From NCBI GenBank assembly GCA_050008465.1, contig JBEKMO010000007.1:1-64000 (forward strand): DNA of 64,000 nt, written 5' to 3'. The notes below the pieces were generated by a model, which did not search any database, was not told the DNA's origin, and saw only the letters and a program-made list of their open reading frames with translations. The stretch is from Fen-330 sp050008465 (GTDB taxonomy: Bacteria; Acidobacteriota; Terriglobia; Bryobacterales; Bryobacteraceae). Positions 44,201-52,306 of the stretch are shown in pieces (the stretch's first letter is position 1; each line of letters begins with the position of its first letter). A program made the position numbers and the translations under genes.

Positions 44201-44751
44201 CTCACCTCCAAAGGCCGGCCTTGGGAGACCATCTTCAGCAAGCGCCGGCCGCTGCGCTCGACCGATTCCGCCCGCACCACACCCTGGATTTCCACCAGGC
44301 GATCCTGGAATCCCTCGGTAATGAGCTTCTCGAGAGGAGCGCGCGCCGGAGCAGTCGTGCCCGACCCGGAAAGGGTCCACACCTGGGCGTCGGCCAAGAA
44401 AGAGGTCCCGGAATTCTCGGCGACCGCGCCCCGCAAGCGCACACGCCGGTTCTGTTGCAGCGTGGTGTCCAGATGCTGCGCCTCGACGCGGACCGCGCCG
44501 GAGGCGTCCTCGACGAACAGGAGATCGTAGGCCGGATCGACGTAGGTGACGGCGCCCTCGAGTTCGACCAGTGTGCCGGCTGGAACGCGCCGGCTGCTAA
44601 CGTCGCCTATTTTCCGTTTCGCGTAGTGCTGCCCCTCGCGGGCGCATCCGCTCAGGCACACAGATAGTCCGGCGACACCGGCCAGCAGCAGCCAGCCGAC
44701 TTGGCGCACGGCTCTCCTCCGTCTTGAGACCGGGCGGATTCTCAGACTCAT
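41230..44751 (-). CDS. Giant hybrid histidine kinase with lipobox and repeated OB-like sensor domains
   Basis: Protein of 1173 residues. The N terminus has a basic stretch and a lipoprotein-type signal (LLAGVAGLSVCLSGC, C36). Four or more repeated beta domains follow between about 40 and 740, each with a core such as VTYVDPAYDLLFVEDASGAV or VTFFDPLFGLLFVQDKTGGI. A transmembrane helix lies at about 755-775. The kinase part has HisKA (FLANMSHEMRTPMNAVKGFA), HATPase_c (NLIGNAVKFTSQ, DSGIGIAPE, GGTGLGLTIS) and a receiver (VLVAEDNPVNQRL, VILMDVQMPEVDG, then KPID). It likely senses a periplasmic ligand and phosphorylates its own receiver. Output partner unknown. Confidence 0.88.
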   Translation of the reverse strand: MSLRIRPVSRRRRAVRQVGWLLLAGVAGLSVCLSGCAREGQHYAKRKIGDVSSRRVPAGTLVELEGAVTYVDPAYDLLFVEDASGAVRVEAQHLDTTLQQNRRVRLRGAVAENSGTSFLADAQVWTLSGSGTTAPARAPLEKLITEGFQDRLVEIQGVVRAESVERSGRRLLKMVSQGRPLEVRIVAHPSVNITELVDTTLRVSGVLSVVRDYRGEPVHVELWTQRFDSIVVLRQPRPPSEIPVWTAARLVAAGGAGLPDGRIRMRGSLATRIPEGSLWLHDQTGEIRLRPSAGSVLAGKGEAEIVGFASAESGALSLLEAMPLSMLTSGYDRSLPGAAELVTVAAVRSLNARQALERYPVHLRGVVTFFDPLFGLLFVQDKTGGIFVSTRGLQGLVLSPGQNVEVLGVSDPGEFAPVVTQTKVRPLPTRSRLPEPAYSSIDDLITGRLDSTWIEASGVVQSVRPANGRWYLEAVNGIHRFRIILLHAAGRPARWIDCKVRARGVCGAAFNTRRQLTGINVFVSGEAELSLEEPGPADPFTLPLSPIDSLQQFVPGRRPDHRVRIRGTAIMQGPGRLYVQDDTGGVLLATAGAPTIAPGEIVEAVGFPEPSSLAPVLSETILRLKGFGGSPQPTPIIAEQARRDGRYDGQLVRMEGSVVDRISNAEGSSLVLQSEAAHFTAQLAASSGDISWLQKGSVVRITGVCSVLEAEDTAAIYSPHAFRILLRSPGDIVVLRQPPWWTGESARRTMFGMGVLILLIFSWVFVLRRRVRTQTETIRRKLDEEAALRINKEAAEAANSAKSQFLANMSHEMRTPMNAVKGFAHLLAGTSMTPEQRECADLIGQSADSLLGVINDILDFSKIEAGRLSLEMTSFGLRDSIRSTVALFQHAAEQKGIHLSLDIVEDVPEQARGDSLRLRQVLTNLIGNAVKFTSQGSIRVAVRLLDRTDENTRVAIDVADSGIGIAPEMQGAIFSAFVQADSSTARTHGGTGLGLTISARLVEMMGGSIHVTSEPGRGSTFSFNVVLKTAADSHAPAPTAPAIAPSSPLSVLVAEDNPVNQRLIVRLLERAGHRITLASNGREVVARYSEGGYDVILMDVQMPEVDGLEATAQIRALEAAVGRSVPIIALTAHAMAGDREKFLAAGVDAYLPKPIDPPALYAALAAVTKGALR

Positions 44752-44873
44752 CCTGTACGATCAACATATCGGCCAGTTTTGCCGGATTCCGGGAACCCAA
44801 GGATAAGAAACCACTTGCCCCGTCCGGAACCAGCCTGCGAAGCGCTAAGCTGAAAAAGAGGAGCTCAGTGCCG

Positions 44874-45491
44874 ATGAAGAAACTCTTCTTGTCTCTTGGC
44901 TTGGTGGCCGCGACCGCTTTTGGCCAGTACAAGATCGAGTCCGCGGGCGCTCCACCCTCCGAGTTGGCGCCGGAGATCCGTGGCGCGCTCGAACAGGACG
45001 GCGCCAGGATCACCGGGCCCAGCGGCGTGTTCTGCGAGGTGTGGCTCCGCGCCAAGGTCCCGGCCGGCAGTAATAGCGAACAGAACGTCAGCTTTACCCA
45101 GATGTCGCACGGAGTGTTGCTGGGCGCGATCCGGTTCCCGGTGAAGGGCGCCGACCGCCGCGGCCAGCCGCTCAAGCCAGGCGTGTACACCATGCGCCTG
45201 AGCTTCTTTCCGGTCGACGGCGCGCACCAGGGTGTCGCCCAGACCCGCGATTTCGCGCTGCTCACGCCGGCCGCGGACGACAAGGACCTCAACGCCGCGC
45301 CAAACTTCAAGCAACTTGTCGATATGAGCAAGAAAGCGTCGGGCACGCCCCACCCCGCCATTCTGAATGTCTGGAGGGCCGACAGCGCCGGGCCCGCCGC
45401 ACTGAAGCAGGAGGGCGACGACTGGGTGCTTTACAGCACCGTGGGCGGCCAGCCGATCGCGATGATCGTGGTGGGCACGTACTCCGGATAG
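44874..45491 (+). CDS. Secreted hypothetical protein
   Basis: Exported protein of 205 residues starting at the ATG at 44874 (AGGAG 10 bases upstream), with a signal peptide MKKLFLSLGLVAATAFG. The body is beta-rich, with GVFCEVWLRAKVPAGSN, a PGVYTMRLSFFPVDGAHQG segment and a C-terminal GDDWVLYSTVGGQPIAMIVV. Similar single-domain secreted proteins are common in acidobacteria; no function was recognised. It ends 1 base before the first TrpEG-like gene, and it diverges from the hybrid kinase. Confidence 0.7.
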   Translation: MKKLFLSLGLVAATAFGQYKIESAGAPPSELAPEIRGALEQDGARITGPSGVFCEVWLRAKVPAGSNSEQNVSFTQMSHGVLLGAIRFPVKGADRRGQPLKPGVYTMRLSFFPVDGAHQGVAQTRDFALLTPAADDKDLNAAPNFKQLVDMSKKASGTPHPAILNVWRADSAGPAALKQEGDDWVLYSTVGGQPIAMIVVGTYSG

Positions 45492-45492
45492 T

Positions 45493-47613
45493 GTGCGCGA
45501 ACTCCGCTACACGACACGTCACGGCGTTACCGTCACCCGCAGCGCCTCGAAGGTCCCGTACCGGAGGGGCTTGAAACACTTGCTCCGCGAGCTGGACGCC
45601 TATCGCGGGTTCTATCTCTCCTCGGGCTATGAGTACCCAGGCAGGTATTCACGCTGGGACATCGCCTCGGTGCGGCCGCTCGTGGAGATTGCGGCCTTCG
45701 GGCGCGAGATGGAGTTCCGGCCGCTGAACCTGCGCGGCGAAATGCTGAACCGGATGCTGCTCGCGGTTTTGGGCGGCCATCCGCACTGGGGATCTCTCGC
45801 GGTCGAGGGGGGCGTGTTGCGCGGGCGGCTGCGGCCGCTGCCCGAGCTGTTCGCGGAAGAGGAGCGCAGCAAGCAGCCCTCGGCGTTCACGATCCTGCGG
45901 GCGCTGATCGAAGAGTTCCGGCACGAGCAGGACACGCGCCTGGCGCTGGTGGGTGCGTTCGGCTACGACCTGCTGTTCCAGTTCGATCCGATCCGCCTGC
46001 GGCTGCCTCGCATGGGACAGAAAGACCTGCACCTGTTCCTGTGCGACGACATCTACTTCATGGACCGCATGAAGGAACAGATCGAGCGCTACCAGTACGA
46101 TTTCGATTACCAGGGCCTCGCGACGGCGGGGCTGGAGAGAACGGGCGAGCCAGTCCCGGCGACCGCGCCGCGGGAACCGTCCGAGCCGGTGACGGACCAC
46201 ACCGACGAAGAGTACATGACCAAGGTCGAGACGGTGCGCGAAGGCATGCGCCGCGGCGACTACTACGAGGTGGTGCTACGCCGCACGTTTCGCGCGCCGT
46301 ACGCGGGCAAAGCCTCCGAGTTGTTCGGCAACCTGCGGCTCCACAGTCCTAGCCCCTACGAGTTCTTCTTCCAGTTCGGCGATGAGCAACTGGTGGGCGC
46401 CTCGCCGGAGAGGTTCCTGCGGGTTGAGGGCAGCCACGTCGAGACGTCGCCGATCTCGGGCACGACACGGCGGACCTGCGATCCGCTCCAGGATGCCGAA
46501 AACATCCGCGCGCTGTTGAACTCAACCAAGGAAGAGTCCGAGCTGACCATGTGCACGGACGTGGACCGCAACGACAAGTCGCGTGTTTGCGTGCCCGGGT
46601 CGGTGAAGATCCTGGGGCGGCGGCTGATCGAATCTTACGCCGGCGTGTTCCACACCGTGGATCACGTCGAGGGCACGCTCGATTGCGGCTTCGATTCGCT
46701 CGACGCGCTGCTCAGCCACATGTGGACGGTGACCATGATCGGGGCGCCGAAGAAGGCGGCCGCGCAGGCCATCGAGGATCTCGAGAAGGACCCCCGCGGC
46801 TGGTACGCCGGAGTGATCGGAATGCTGCGGCTCAACGGCGACCTCAACACCGGGGTCACGATTCGCACCATCCACCTGCGGGACGGGATGGCCTCCTATG
46901 GAACCGGCGCCACCCTGCTGTACGATTCGGTGGCCGCCCGGGAGGAGCAGGAGACGCGGCTCAAGGCGACCGCGTTTTTCCGCGCATTGCGGGGACCGCC
47001 GCCAGCGACGGAAGCCCGCGTGGAAACGCGGGCGCGCGCGGGCGAAGGCGTGCGCCTGCTGCTGGTGGACCACGGCGATTGCTTCATCCACACGCTGGCC
47101 GACTACGCGCGCCAGACCGGCGCGGAGGTCGTGATTCACCGCGCGGGGTTCCCGCAGGAGCTGATCGCGCGGCTGGCGCCTCACATCATCCTGGCGTCGC
47201 CAGGCGCGGAACCAGCGCTGGTGCGGCACGCGGCCCAGGCGCGCATCCCGGTTTTCGGGGTAGGAATGGGAGGGATCGTCGAAGCGTTCGGCGGCGAAAT
47301 GGGCCGGCTTGAGCGTCCCGTGCACGGCAAAGCATCCATGGTGATCCACAAGGGGCTGGGCGTTTTCGAGGGTCTGCCAGAGCGGTTCAAAGTGGGTCGC
47401 TACCAAACGCTCTTCGCCCGCAAAGAAGCGTTCCCAGCCTGCCTGGAGGCGACCGCGGAATCCGACGATGGGGCGGTTATGGGCGTGCGGCACCGGGAAC
47501 TCCCGATCGAGGCGGTCGAGTTCCACCCGGGCTCAGTTCTGACACTAGAGGAGGGCTGCGGGCCGCGTCTGATCGAGAACGTCGTGAGGATCTACGGGCG
47601 CGTGCTATCCTAG
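45493..47613 (+). CDS. TrpE-TrpG fusion paralogue with inactivated amidotransferase domain
   Basis: Product of 706 residues, GTG start (the same MRELRYTT start as the next gene). The TrpE-like part (about 1-505) keeps the chorismate-enzyme motifs: GASPERFLRVEG, PISGTTRRT, ESELTMCTDVDRNDKSRV, HTVDHVEGTL, GAPKKAA and DPRGWYAGVIGML. The TrpG-like part (about 515-706) has lost its catalytic machinery. The nucleophile region GVCLG of the sister gene is GVGMG here (G591). HPES is HPGS (H678 kept, Glu lost), and the oxyanion-side SPGPG loop is 7 residues shorter. The losses are in frame, so a full protein is made. Probably ammonia-dependent anthranilate synthase or a related chorismate enzyme; the product is not provable from sequence. 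Confidence 0.88.
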   Translation: MRELRYTTRHGVTVTRSASKVPYRRGLKHLLRELDAYRGFYLSSGYEYPGRYSRWDIASVRPLVEIAAFGREMEFRPLNLRGEMLNRMLLAVLGGHPHWGSLAVEGGVLRGRLRPLPELFAEEERSKQPSAFTILRALIEEFRHEQDTRLALVGAFGYDLLFQFDPIRLRLPRMGQKDLHLFLCDDIYFMDRMKEQIERYQYDFDYQGLATAGLERTGEPVPATAPREPSEPVTDHTDEEYMTKVETVREGMRRGDYYEVVLRRTFRAPYAGKASELFGNLRLHSPSPYEFFFQFGDEQLVGASPERFLRVEGSHVETSPISGTTRRTCDPLQDAENIRALLNSTKEESELTMCTDVDRNDKSRVCVPGSVKILGRRLIESYAGVFHTVDHVEGTLDCGFDSLDALLSHMWTVTMIGAPKKAAAQAIEDLEKDPRGWYAGVIGMLRLNGDLNTGVTIRTIHLRDGMASYGTGATLLYDSVAAREEQETRLKATAFFRALRGPPPATEARVETRARAGEGVRLLLVDHGDCFIHTLADYARQTGAEVVIHRAGFPQELIARLAPHIILASPGAEPALVRHAAQARIPVFGVGMGGIVEAFGGEMGRLERPVHGKASMVIHKGLGVFEGLPERFKVGRYQTLFARKEAFPACLEATAESDDGAVMGVRHRELPIEAVEFHPGSVLTLEEGCGPRLIENVVRIYGRVLS

Positions 47614-47638
47614 CGAGTAATCCTCGCAAGGCTTCATC

Positions 47639-49801
47639 ATGCGTGAACTTCGATACACCACGCGGAACGGCATCGCTGTCACCCGCACCGTGTCCAAGGT
47701 CCCGTACCGGAAGGGGAAGGGCCTGGAACATCTTCTCCGCGAGCTGGACACCTATCGCGGGTTCTATCTCTCCTCGGGCTACGAGTACCCGGGGCGGTAT
47801 TCGCGCTGGGATATCGCCTCGGTGCGGCCGCTGGTGGAGATTGTGGCCTTCGGGCGCCAGATGGAGTTCCGGCCGCTGAACCTGCGCGGCGAAATGCTGA
47901 ACCGGATGCTGCTCGCGGTCCTGGGCGGACATCCGCACTGGGGATCTCTCGCGGTCGAGGGGGGCGTGTTGCGCGGGCGGCTGCGGCCGCTGCCCGAACT
48001 GTTCCCGGAGGAGGAGCGCAGCAAGCAGCCCTCGGCGTTCACCATCCTGCGCGCGCTGATCGAGGAGTTCCGGCACGAGCGGGATACTCGCCTGGCGCTG
48101 GTGGGCGCGTTCGGCTACGACCTGCTGTTCCAGTTCGACCCGATCCGTCTGCGGCTGCCTCGCACCGGGCAGAAGGACCTGCACCTGTTCTTGTGCGACG
48201 ACATCTACTTCATGGACCGCATGAAGGAACAGATCGAGCGCTACCAGTACGATTTCGATTACGAGGGTCTCTCGACGCTGGCGCTCGAACGCTCGGGCGA
48301 GCCGGTGTCCCAGGCCGCCGCCCAGGAAGCCGCCGAAGCCACCGTCGACCACACGGACGAGGAATACATGGCCAAGGTCGAGACGGTGCGCGAGGGCATG
48401 CGCCGCGGCGACTACTACGAGGTGGTGCTGCGCCGCACCTTCCGCGCTCCGTACGCCGGCAAGGCCTCGGATCTATTTCGCAGCATGCAGCTTCACAGCC
48501 CCAGTCCGTACGAGTTCTTCTTCCAGTTCGGCGACGAGCAATTGGTGGGCGCCTCGCCGGAGATGTTCGTCCGGATCGAGGGCGACCGGGTCGAGACCTG
48601 CCCGATCGCGGGCACCGTGCGGCGGACCGGCGATCCGATGCAGGACGCCGACAGCATCCGCGCGTTGCTCACCTCGGCCAAGGACGAATCCGAGCTGACC
48701 ATGTGCACGGATGTGGACCGCAACGACAAATCGCGCGTCTCGGTGCCGGGCACGGTGAAAGTGCTGGGGCGGCGGCTCATCGAATCCTATGCCGGGCTGT
48801 TCCATACGGTGGACCACGTCGAAGGCACGCTGAAGCCGGGCTTCGATTCCCTGGACGCTTTCCTGAGCCACATGTGGGCGGTGACGGTGATCGGGGCGCC
48901 GAAGAAGGCGGCGGCGCAGGCCATCGAGGACCTCGAGAAAGACGCGCGCGGCTGGTACGGCGGCGCGGTGGGCATGCTGGCGCTCAACGGCGACATCAAC
49001 ACCGGCATCACCATCCGAACCATCCACCTGCGGGATGGCGTGGCCTCGTACGGAGCCGGCGCCACGCTGCTCTACGATTCCGTGCCCGAGATGGAAGCGC
49101 AGGAAACGCGGGTGAAGGCCACGAACTTCTTCCGCGCGCTGGCGGGACCGCCGCAGGCCAAGCAGGCCGGCCTGGAAGCCGGTCCGCGGGCCGGCGTTGG
49201 CGTGCGCCTGTTGCTGGTGGACAACGACGACTGCTTCATCCACACGCTCGCCAACTACGCGCGGCAAACCGGAGCGGAAGTTGTGACCTACCGGGCGGGG
49301 TTCCCGCTCGAGCTGATCGCGCGGCTTGCGCCCAACATCATCCTCATATCGCCGGGCCCGGGCCGGCCGGCCGACTTCGGCGTCCCGGAACTGGTGCGTT
49401 ACGCCGCGCAGGCGGGCATTCCCGTGTTCGGCGTGTGCCTGGGACTGCAAGGGATGGTGGAGGCGTTCGGCGGCAAGCTGGGTGTGCTCAGCTACCCCAT
49501 GCACGGCAAACCATCCACCGTGATCCATAAAGGGGCCGGCGTTTTCGAGGGCCTGCCGGCGCGGTTCAAAGCCGGCCGCTACCATTCGCTGTTCGCCCGC
49601 GAGGACACCTTCCCTGCCTGCCTGGAGGTGACCGCGGAGTCCGATGACGGCGTGATCATGGGCGTGCGCCACCGGGAACTTCCCCTGGAGGCGGTGCAGT
49701 TCCATCCCGAGTCGATGCTGACGCTGGAGGGCAACTGCGGGCTGCGGCTGATGGAGAACGTGGTGCGGATCTACGGGCACCGATGCCCAGCGTCCTCATA
49801 G
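47639..49801 (+). CDS. trpEG: Anthranilate synthase, fused TrpE and TrpG
   Basis: Product of 720 residues: an N-terminal TrpE half that turns chorismate into anthranilate and a C-terminal glutamine amidotransferase that supplies ammonia, arranged as in rhizobial TrpE(G). TrpE motifs are GASPEMFVRIEGDRVETCPI, AGTVRRT, TDVDRNDKSRV and DARGWYGGAVGML. The amidotransferase is complete: SPGPGRPADFG, nucleophile VFGVCLGLQG (C600) and the His-Glu pair FHPES (H689, E691). The gene lies 25 bases behind a paralogue with long, nearly identical stretches in the TrpE half, so the pair arose by tandem duplication. Its 3' end overlaps hpnE by 19 bases. Confidence 0.93.
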   Translation: MRELRYTTRNGIAVTRTVSKVPYRKGKGLEHLLRELDTYRGFYLSSGYEYPGRYSRWDIASVRPLVEIVAFGRQMEFRPLNLRGEMLNRMLLAVLGGHPHWGSLAVEGGVLRGRLRPLPELFPEEERSKQPSAFTILRALIEEFRHERDTRLALVGAFGYDLLFQFDPIRLRLPRTGQKDLHLFLCDDIYFMDRMKEQIERYQYDFDYEGLSTLALERSGEPVSQAAAQEAAEATVDHTDEEYMAKVETVREGMRRGDYYEVVLRRTFRAPYAGKASDLFRSMQLHSPSPYEFFFQFGDEQLVGASPEMFVRIEGDRVETCPIAGTVRRTGDPMQDADSIRALLTSAKDESELTMCTDVDRNDKSRVSVPGTVKVLGRRLIESYAGLFHTVDHVEGTLKPGFDSLDAFLSHMWAVTVIGAPKKAAAQAIEDLEKDARGWYGGAVGMLALNGDINTGITIRTIHLRDGVASYGAGATLLYDSVPEMEAQETRVKATNFFRALAGPPQAKQAGLEAGPRAGVGVRLLLVDNDDCFIHTLANYARQTGAEVVTYRAGFPLELIARLAPNIILISPGPGRPADFGVPELVRYAAQAGIPVFGVCLGLQGMVEAFGGKLGVLSYPMHGKPSTVIHKGAGVFEGLPARFKAGRYHSLFAREDTFPACLEVTAESDDGVIMGVRHRELPLEAVQFHPESMLTLEGNCGLRLMENVVRIYGHRCPASS

Positions 49802-51030
49802 CCGGCGGCGGGTTGGCGGGCCTGGCTGCCGCGGCCGCGCTGGGAGGCGCGGGCTACCAGGTCGATCTCCACGAGGCGCGCGGGTTCCTGGGCGGGCGCG
49901 CCACTTCGTTTCCGGTCTCGCCCGACGATGCGGAGCTCATCGACAACTGCCAGCACGTCCTGATGGGTTGCTTCACCAACCTGTTGGACTTGTACCGGCG
50001 CCTGGGGGTCGAAGACCGGATCAGGTTCTACCGCGAGTTCCACTTTGTCGAGCCGGGCGGGCGGGTCTCGACCATGCGCCGGGGCCTCGGATCTTTCCTG
50101 GGGCTCGATTTCCTGGGCGCCGCCGACAAGATCGCGGTGGCGCGCGGATTGCTGGCCATCCGCCGTGAACGGACCCGGCGGCAGGATCTCGACCGGATCA
50201 CGATGCTCGACTGGCTGCGCGAGAAACGGCAGACCCCGCGCGCCATCCAGCGCTTCTGGCGGCAGGTGCTGGTGAGCGCCATCAACGAGGACCTGGACCG
50301 CATGGCCGCGCGGCACGGTTTCCAGGTGTTCTGGCTGGGGTTCCTCGCCGATGCGCATTCCAGCCGGCTGGGCCTGGCGACGGCGCCGCTCCGCGAGCTG
50401 TATAGCGCGGAGCGGCTGCCCAACGTTGCCGTCCACCTGCGTTCGCCGGTCGAGCGCATCCCGATCGAGAGCGGACGGGCGTTGGGGGCCGATTACTGCA
50501 TCTCGGCCGTGCCCTTCGATCGGGTGGCCGCCCTGGTTCCCGAACTGGGCCTGGATGTGAGCGCGTTCGAGCACTCGCCGATCACCGGCATCCACCTGTG
50601 GTTCGACCGGCCGGTGCTCGATCTGCCGTACGCCACTCTGCTGGACCGCACCATCCAGTGGGTGTTCAACAAGTCCGAGGGGAAGTACGTGCAAGTGGTG
50701 GTGAGCGTCTCGCGCAGCCTGCTCGAGATGCCCCGGGCAGAGGTGATCGCACTGGGGGTGCGGGAACTGGCGGAGTTCTTCCCGCGGGTGACGGAGGCGC
50801 GCCTGGAGAAAGCCCAGGTCGTCAAGGAGGCGCGGGCGACCTTCTCCGCACGGCCGGGCATCGAAGCCTCGCGGCCGCCCGCGCGCACCGCCATCCCCAA
50901 CCTGTTCCTGGCGGGCGACTGGACCCGCAGCGGCTGGCCCGCGACCATGGAAGGCGCCGTGCGCAGCGGCTACCTGGCAGCCGAGGCCGTTGCCGAAGCC
51001 GAGGGAAGGCCGGAGAAGTTCGTGAGATAA
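49783..51030 (+). CDS. hpnE: Hydroxysqualene dehydroxylase (FAD-dependent)
   Basis: FAD-dependent amine-oxidase-fold enzyme of 415 residues resembling HpnE, which completes squalene synthesis for hopanoids. The dinucleotide-binding motif IAGGGLAGLAAAAALGGAGY is at the N terminus. Family-typical NCQHVLMGC, FWRQVLVSAINEDLDRM and a C-terminal LFLAGDWTRSGWPATMEGAV follow. It overlaps trpEG by 19 bases. hpnC and hpnD are not in the window. The link with tryptophan genes looks positional rather than functional. Confidence 0.85.
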   Translation: MPSVLIAGGGLAGLAAAAALGGAGYQVDLHEARGFLGGRATSFPVSPDDAELIDNCQHVLMGCFTNLLDLYRRLGVEDRIRFYREFHFVEPGGRVSTMRRGLGSFLGLDFLGAADKIAVARGLLAIRRERTRRQDLDRITMLDWLREKRQTPRAIQRFWRQVLVSAINEDLDRMAARHGFQVFWLGFLADAHSSRLGLATAPLRELYSAERLPNVAVHLRSPVERIPIESGRALGADYCISAVPFDRVAALVPELGLDVSAFEHSPITGIHLWFDRPVLDLPYATLLDRTIQWVFNKSEGKYVQVVVSVSRSLLEMPRAEVIALGVRELAEFFPRVTEARLEKAQVVKEARATFSARPGIEASRPPARTAIPNLFLAGDWTRSGWPATMEGAVRSGYLAAEAVAEAEGRPEKFVR

Positions 51031-51038
51031 TCGAGGCT

Positions 51039-51416
51039 ATGCGGAGTCTAGCAGCGTTCGCCGCCGTCCTGTGCGCGTTGGTGTTGCCCGCTCGCGCCGA
51101 TCACCCCATGACCAAGCTTCGCGTCGAGGTCAAGACGGTCAGCGGCAAGCCGGTTGAGCGCGCCAGCGTGGTGGTACGGTTCATCGAAGGCCACTCGGTG
51201 ATCAAGTTGGGCAAGCACATCGTCACCAATTGGGAGATGCGGACCAACCAGGAGGGCGTGGCCAAGATCCCCACTATCCCGCAAGGGAAGATCCGGATCC
51301 AGGTGATCGCCAAGGGGTATCAGACGTTCGGCCAGACTTTCGACGTCACCGAGGAAGAGAAGACCATCGAAGTGAAGCTCAACCCGCCCCAGGCGCAGTA
51401 CTCGGCGCACCAGTAG
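51039..51416 (+). CDS. Small secreted carboxypeptidase-regulatory/PEGA-like protein
   Basis: Exported protein of 125 residues with signal peptide (about 1-20, ending ARA). A single beta-sandwich follows with LRVEVKTVSGKPVERASVVV, the TNQEGVAKIPTIPQGKIRIQ turn and VIAKGYQTFGQTFDVTEEEK, typical of carboxypeptidase-regulatory-like or PEGA domains that bind surfaces or transport partners. It starts 8 bases after hpnE. Bases 51417-51643 hold only a short basic ORF of about 33 codons from 51469 that I would not call a gene. Confidence 0.75.
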   Translation: MRSLAAFAAVLCALVLPARADHPMTKLRVEVKTVSGKPVERASVVVRFIEGHSVIKLGKHIVTNWEMRTNQEGVAKIPTIPQGKIRIQVIAKGYQTFGQTFDVTEEEKTIEVKLNPPQAQYSAHQ

Positions 51417-51643
51417 GCGGCGTTCAGGCGGTCATTTCCCAACTGTGGCGCGCGGCTCCCCGTCTCCATGAGCATCCCCGTCATGCGGTTCTTCAGCTTC
51501 ACCGACCGCCGCACCAACAGGTTGCGAAACCGCAACACCCGCCGCAACTTCCGATACCCGGCCGGCTAAACTACGGAAGTTCTCAAGAGAGCCGGTTTCG
51601 CGCCGGTCTCGCCGCGGCTGCGATTCAGTTGTAGTGTAGAAGT

Positions 51644-52306
51644 ATGAAGATCTTCCTGGATACGGCCAATCTCGAGGAGCTTCGCAAGGGCGCCGAGTGG
51701 GGGATCGTCGATGGAGTCACCACCAATCCCACGCTGATCGCCAGGGAAGGGAACCCGTTCGAGGAGCAGATCCGCCACATCTGCGAGATCATCGGCGGCG
51801 ACGTCAGCGCGGAAGTCGTGGCCACCGAAGCGGATCAAATGGTCGAGCAGGGCCGCGAGTTGGCGCGCCTTCACCCGAATGTCGTGGTGAAGTGTCCCGT
51901 GACGCGGGATGGCATCCGGGCCACGGCGGCGCTGGCCAAAGAGGGCGTGCGGGTGAACGTCACGCTGTGCTTTTCGCCGGGCCAGGCGCTGCTGGCCGCC
52001 AAGGCCGGGGCCTACATCATCAGCCCGTTCGTGGGCCGGCTCGACGACATCGGCCAACTGGGGATGGAACTGGTGCGCGACATCCTCGCCATCTACCGGA
52101 ACTACGGGTTCAAGACACAGGTTCTGGCGGCTTCCCTGCGCTCGCCGCTGCACGTGGTCGAAGCCGCGCTCGCGGGGGCCCACATCGCGACCATGCCATT
52201 CAAAGTGCTGGACATGCTGTTCAACCATCCGCTCACCGACAAGGGGCTGGATCAGTTTCTGAAGGACTATCGCAAGGTGTATCGGGACACTTCTTTGGGG
52301 GACTGA
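51644..52306 (+). CDS. fsa: Transaldolase-like fructose-6-phosphate aldolase
   Basis: Class I aldolase of the short transaldolase/Fsa (TalC) group, 220 residues. Motifs are MKIFLDTANLEELRKGAEWG, GVTTNPTLIAREG, the Schiff-base lysine in VVVKCPVTRDG (K83), NVTLCFSPGQALLAAKAGA and ISPFVGRLDDIG. It exchanges or cleaves dihydroxyacetone units in sugar phosphate metabolism; members of this subgroup can be transaldolases. Its TGA overlaps the ATG of the next gene (TGATG). Confidence 0.92.
   Translation: MKIFLDTANLEELRKGAEWGIVDGVTTNPTLIAREGNPFEEQIRHICEIIGGDVSAEVVATEADQMVEQGRELARLHPNVVVKCPVTRDGIRATAALAKEGVRVNVTLCFSPGQALLAAKAGAYIISPFVGRLDDIGQLGMELVRDILAIYRNYGFKTQVLAASLRSPLHVVEAALAGAHIATMPFKVLDMLFNHPLTDKGLDQFLKDYRKVYRDTSLGD

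Noticed and set aside
41533..44667. Plus-strand ORF of 1044 codons opposite the hybrid kinase
   Set aside because: Antisense shadow; the minus strand encodes clear HisKA, HATPase and receiver motifs.
51469..51570. Basic 33-codon ORF (MSIPVMRFFSFTDRRTNRL)
   Set aside because: Very short, no clear ribosome binding site, and arginine-rich composition arises easily in this GC-rich spacer.
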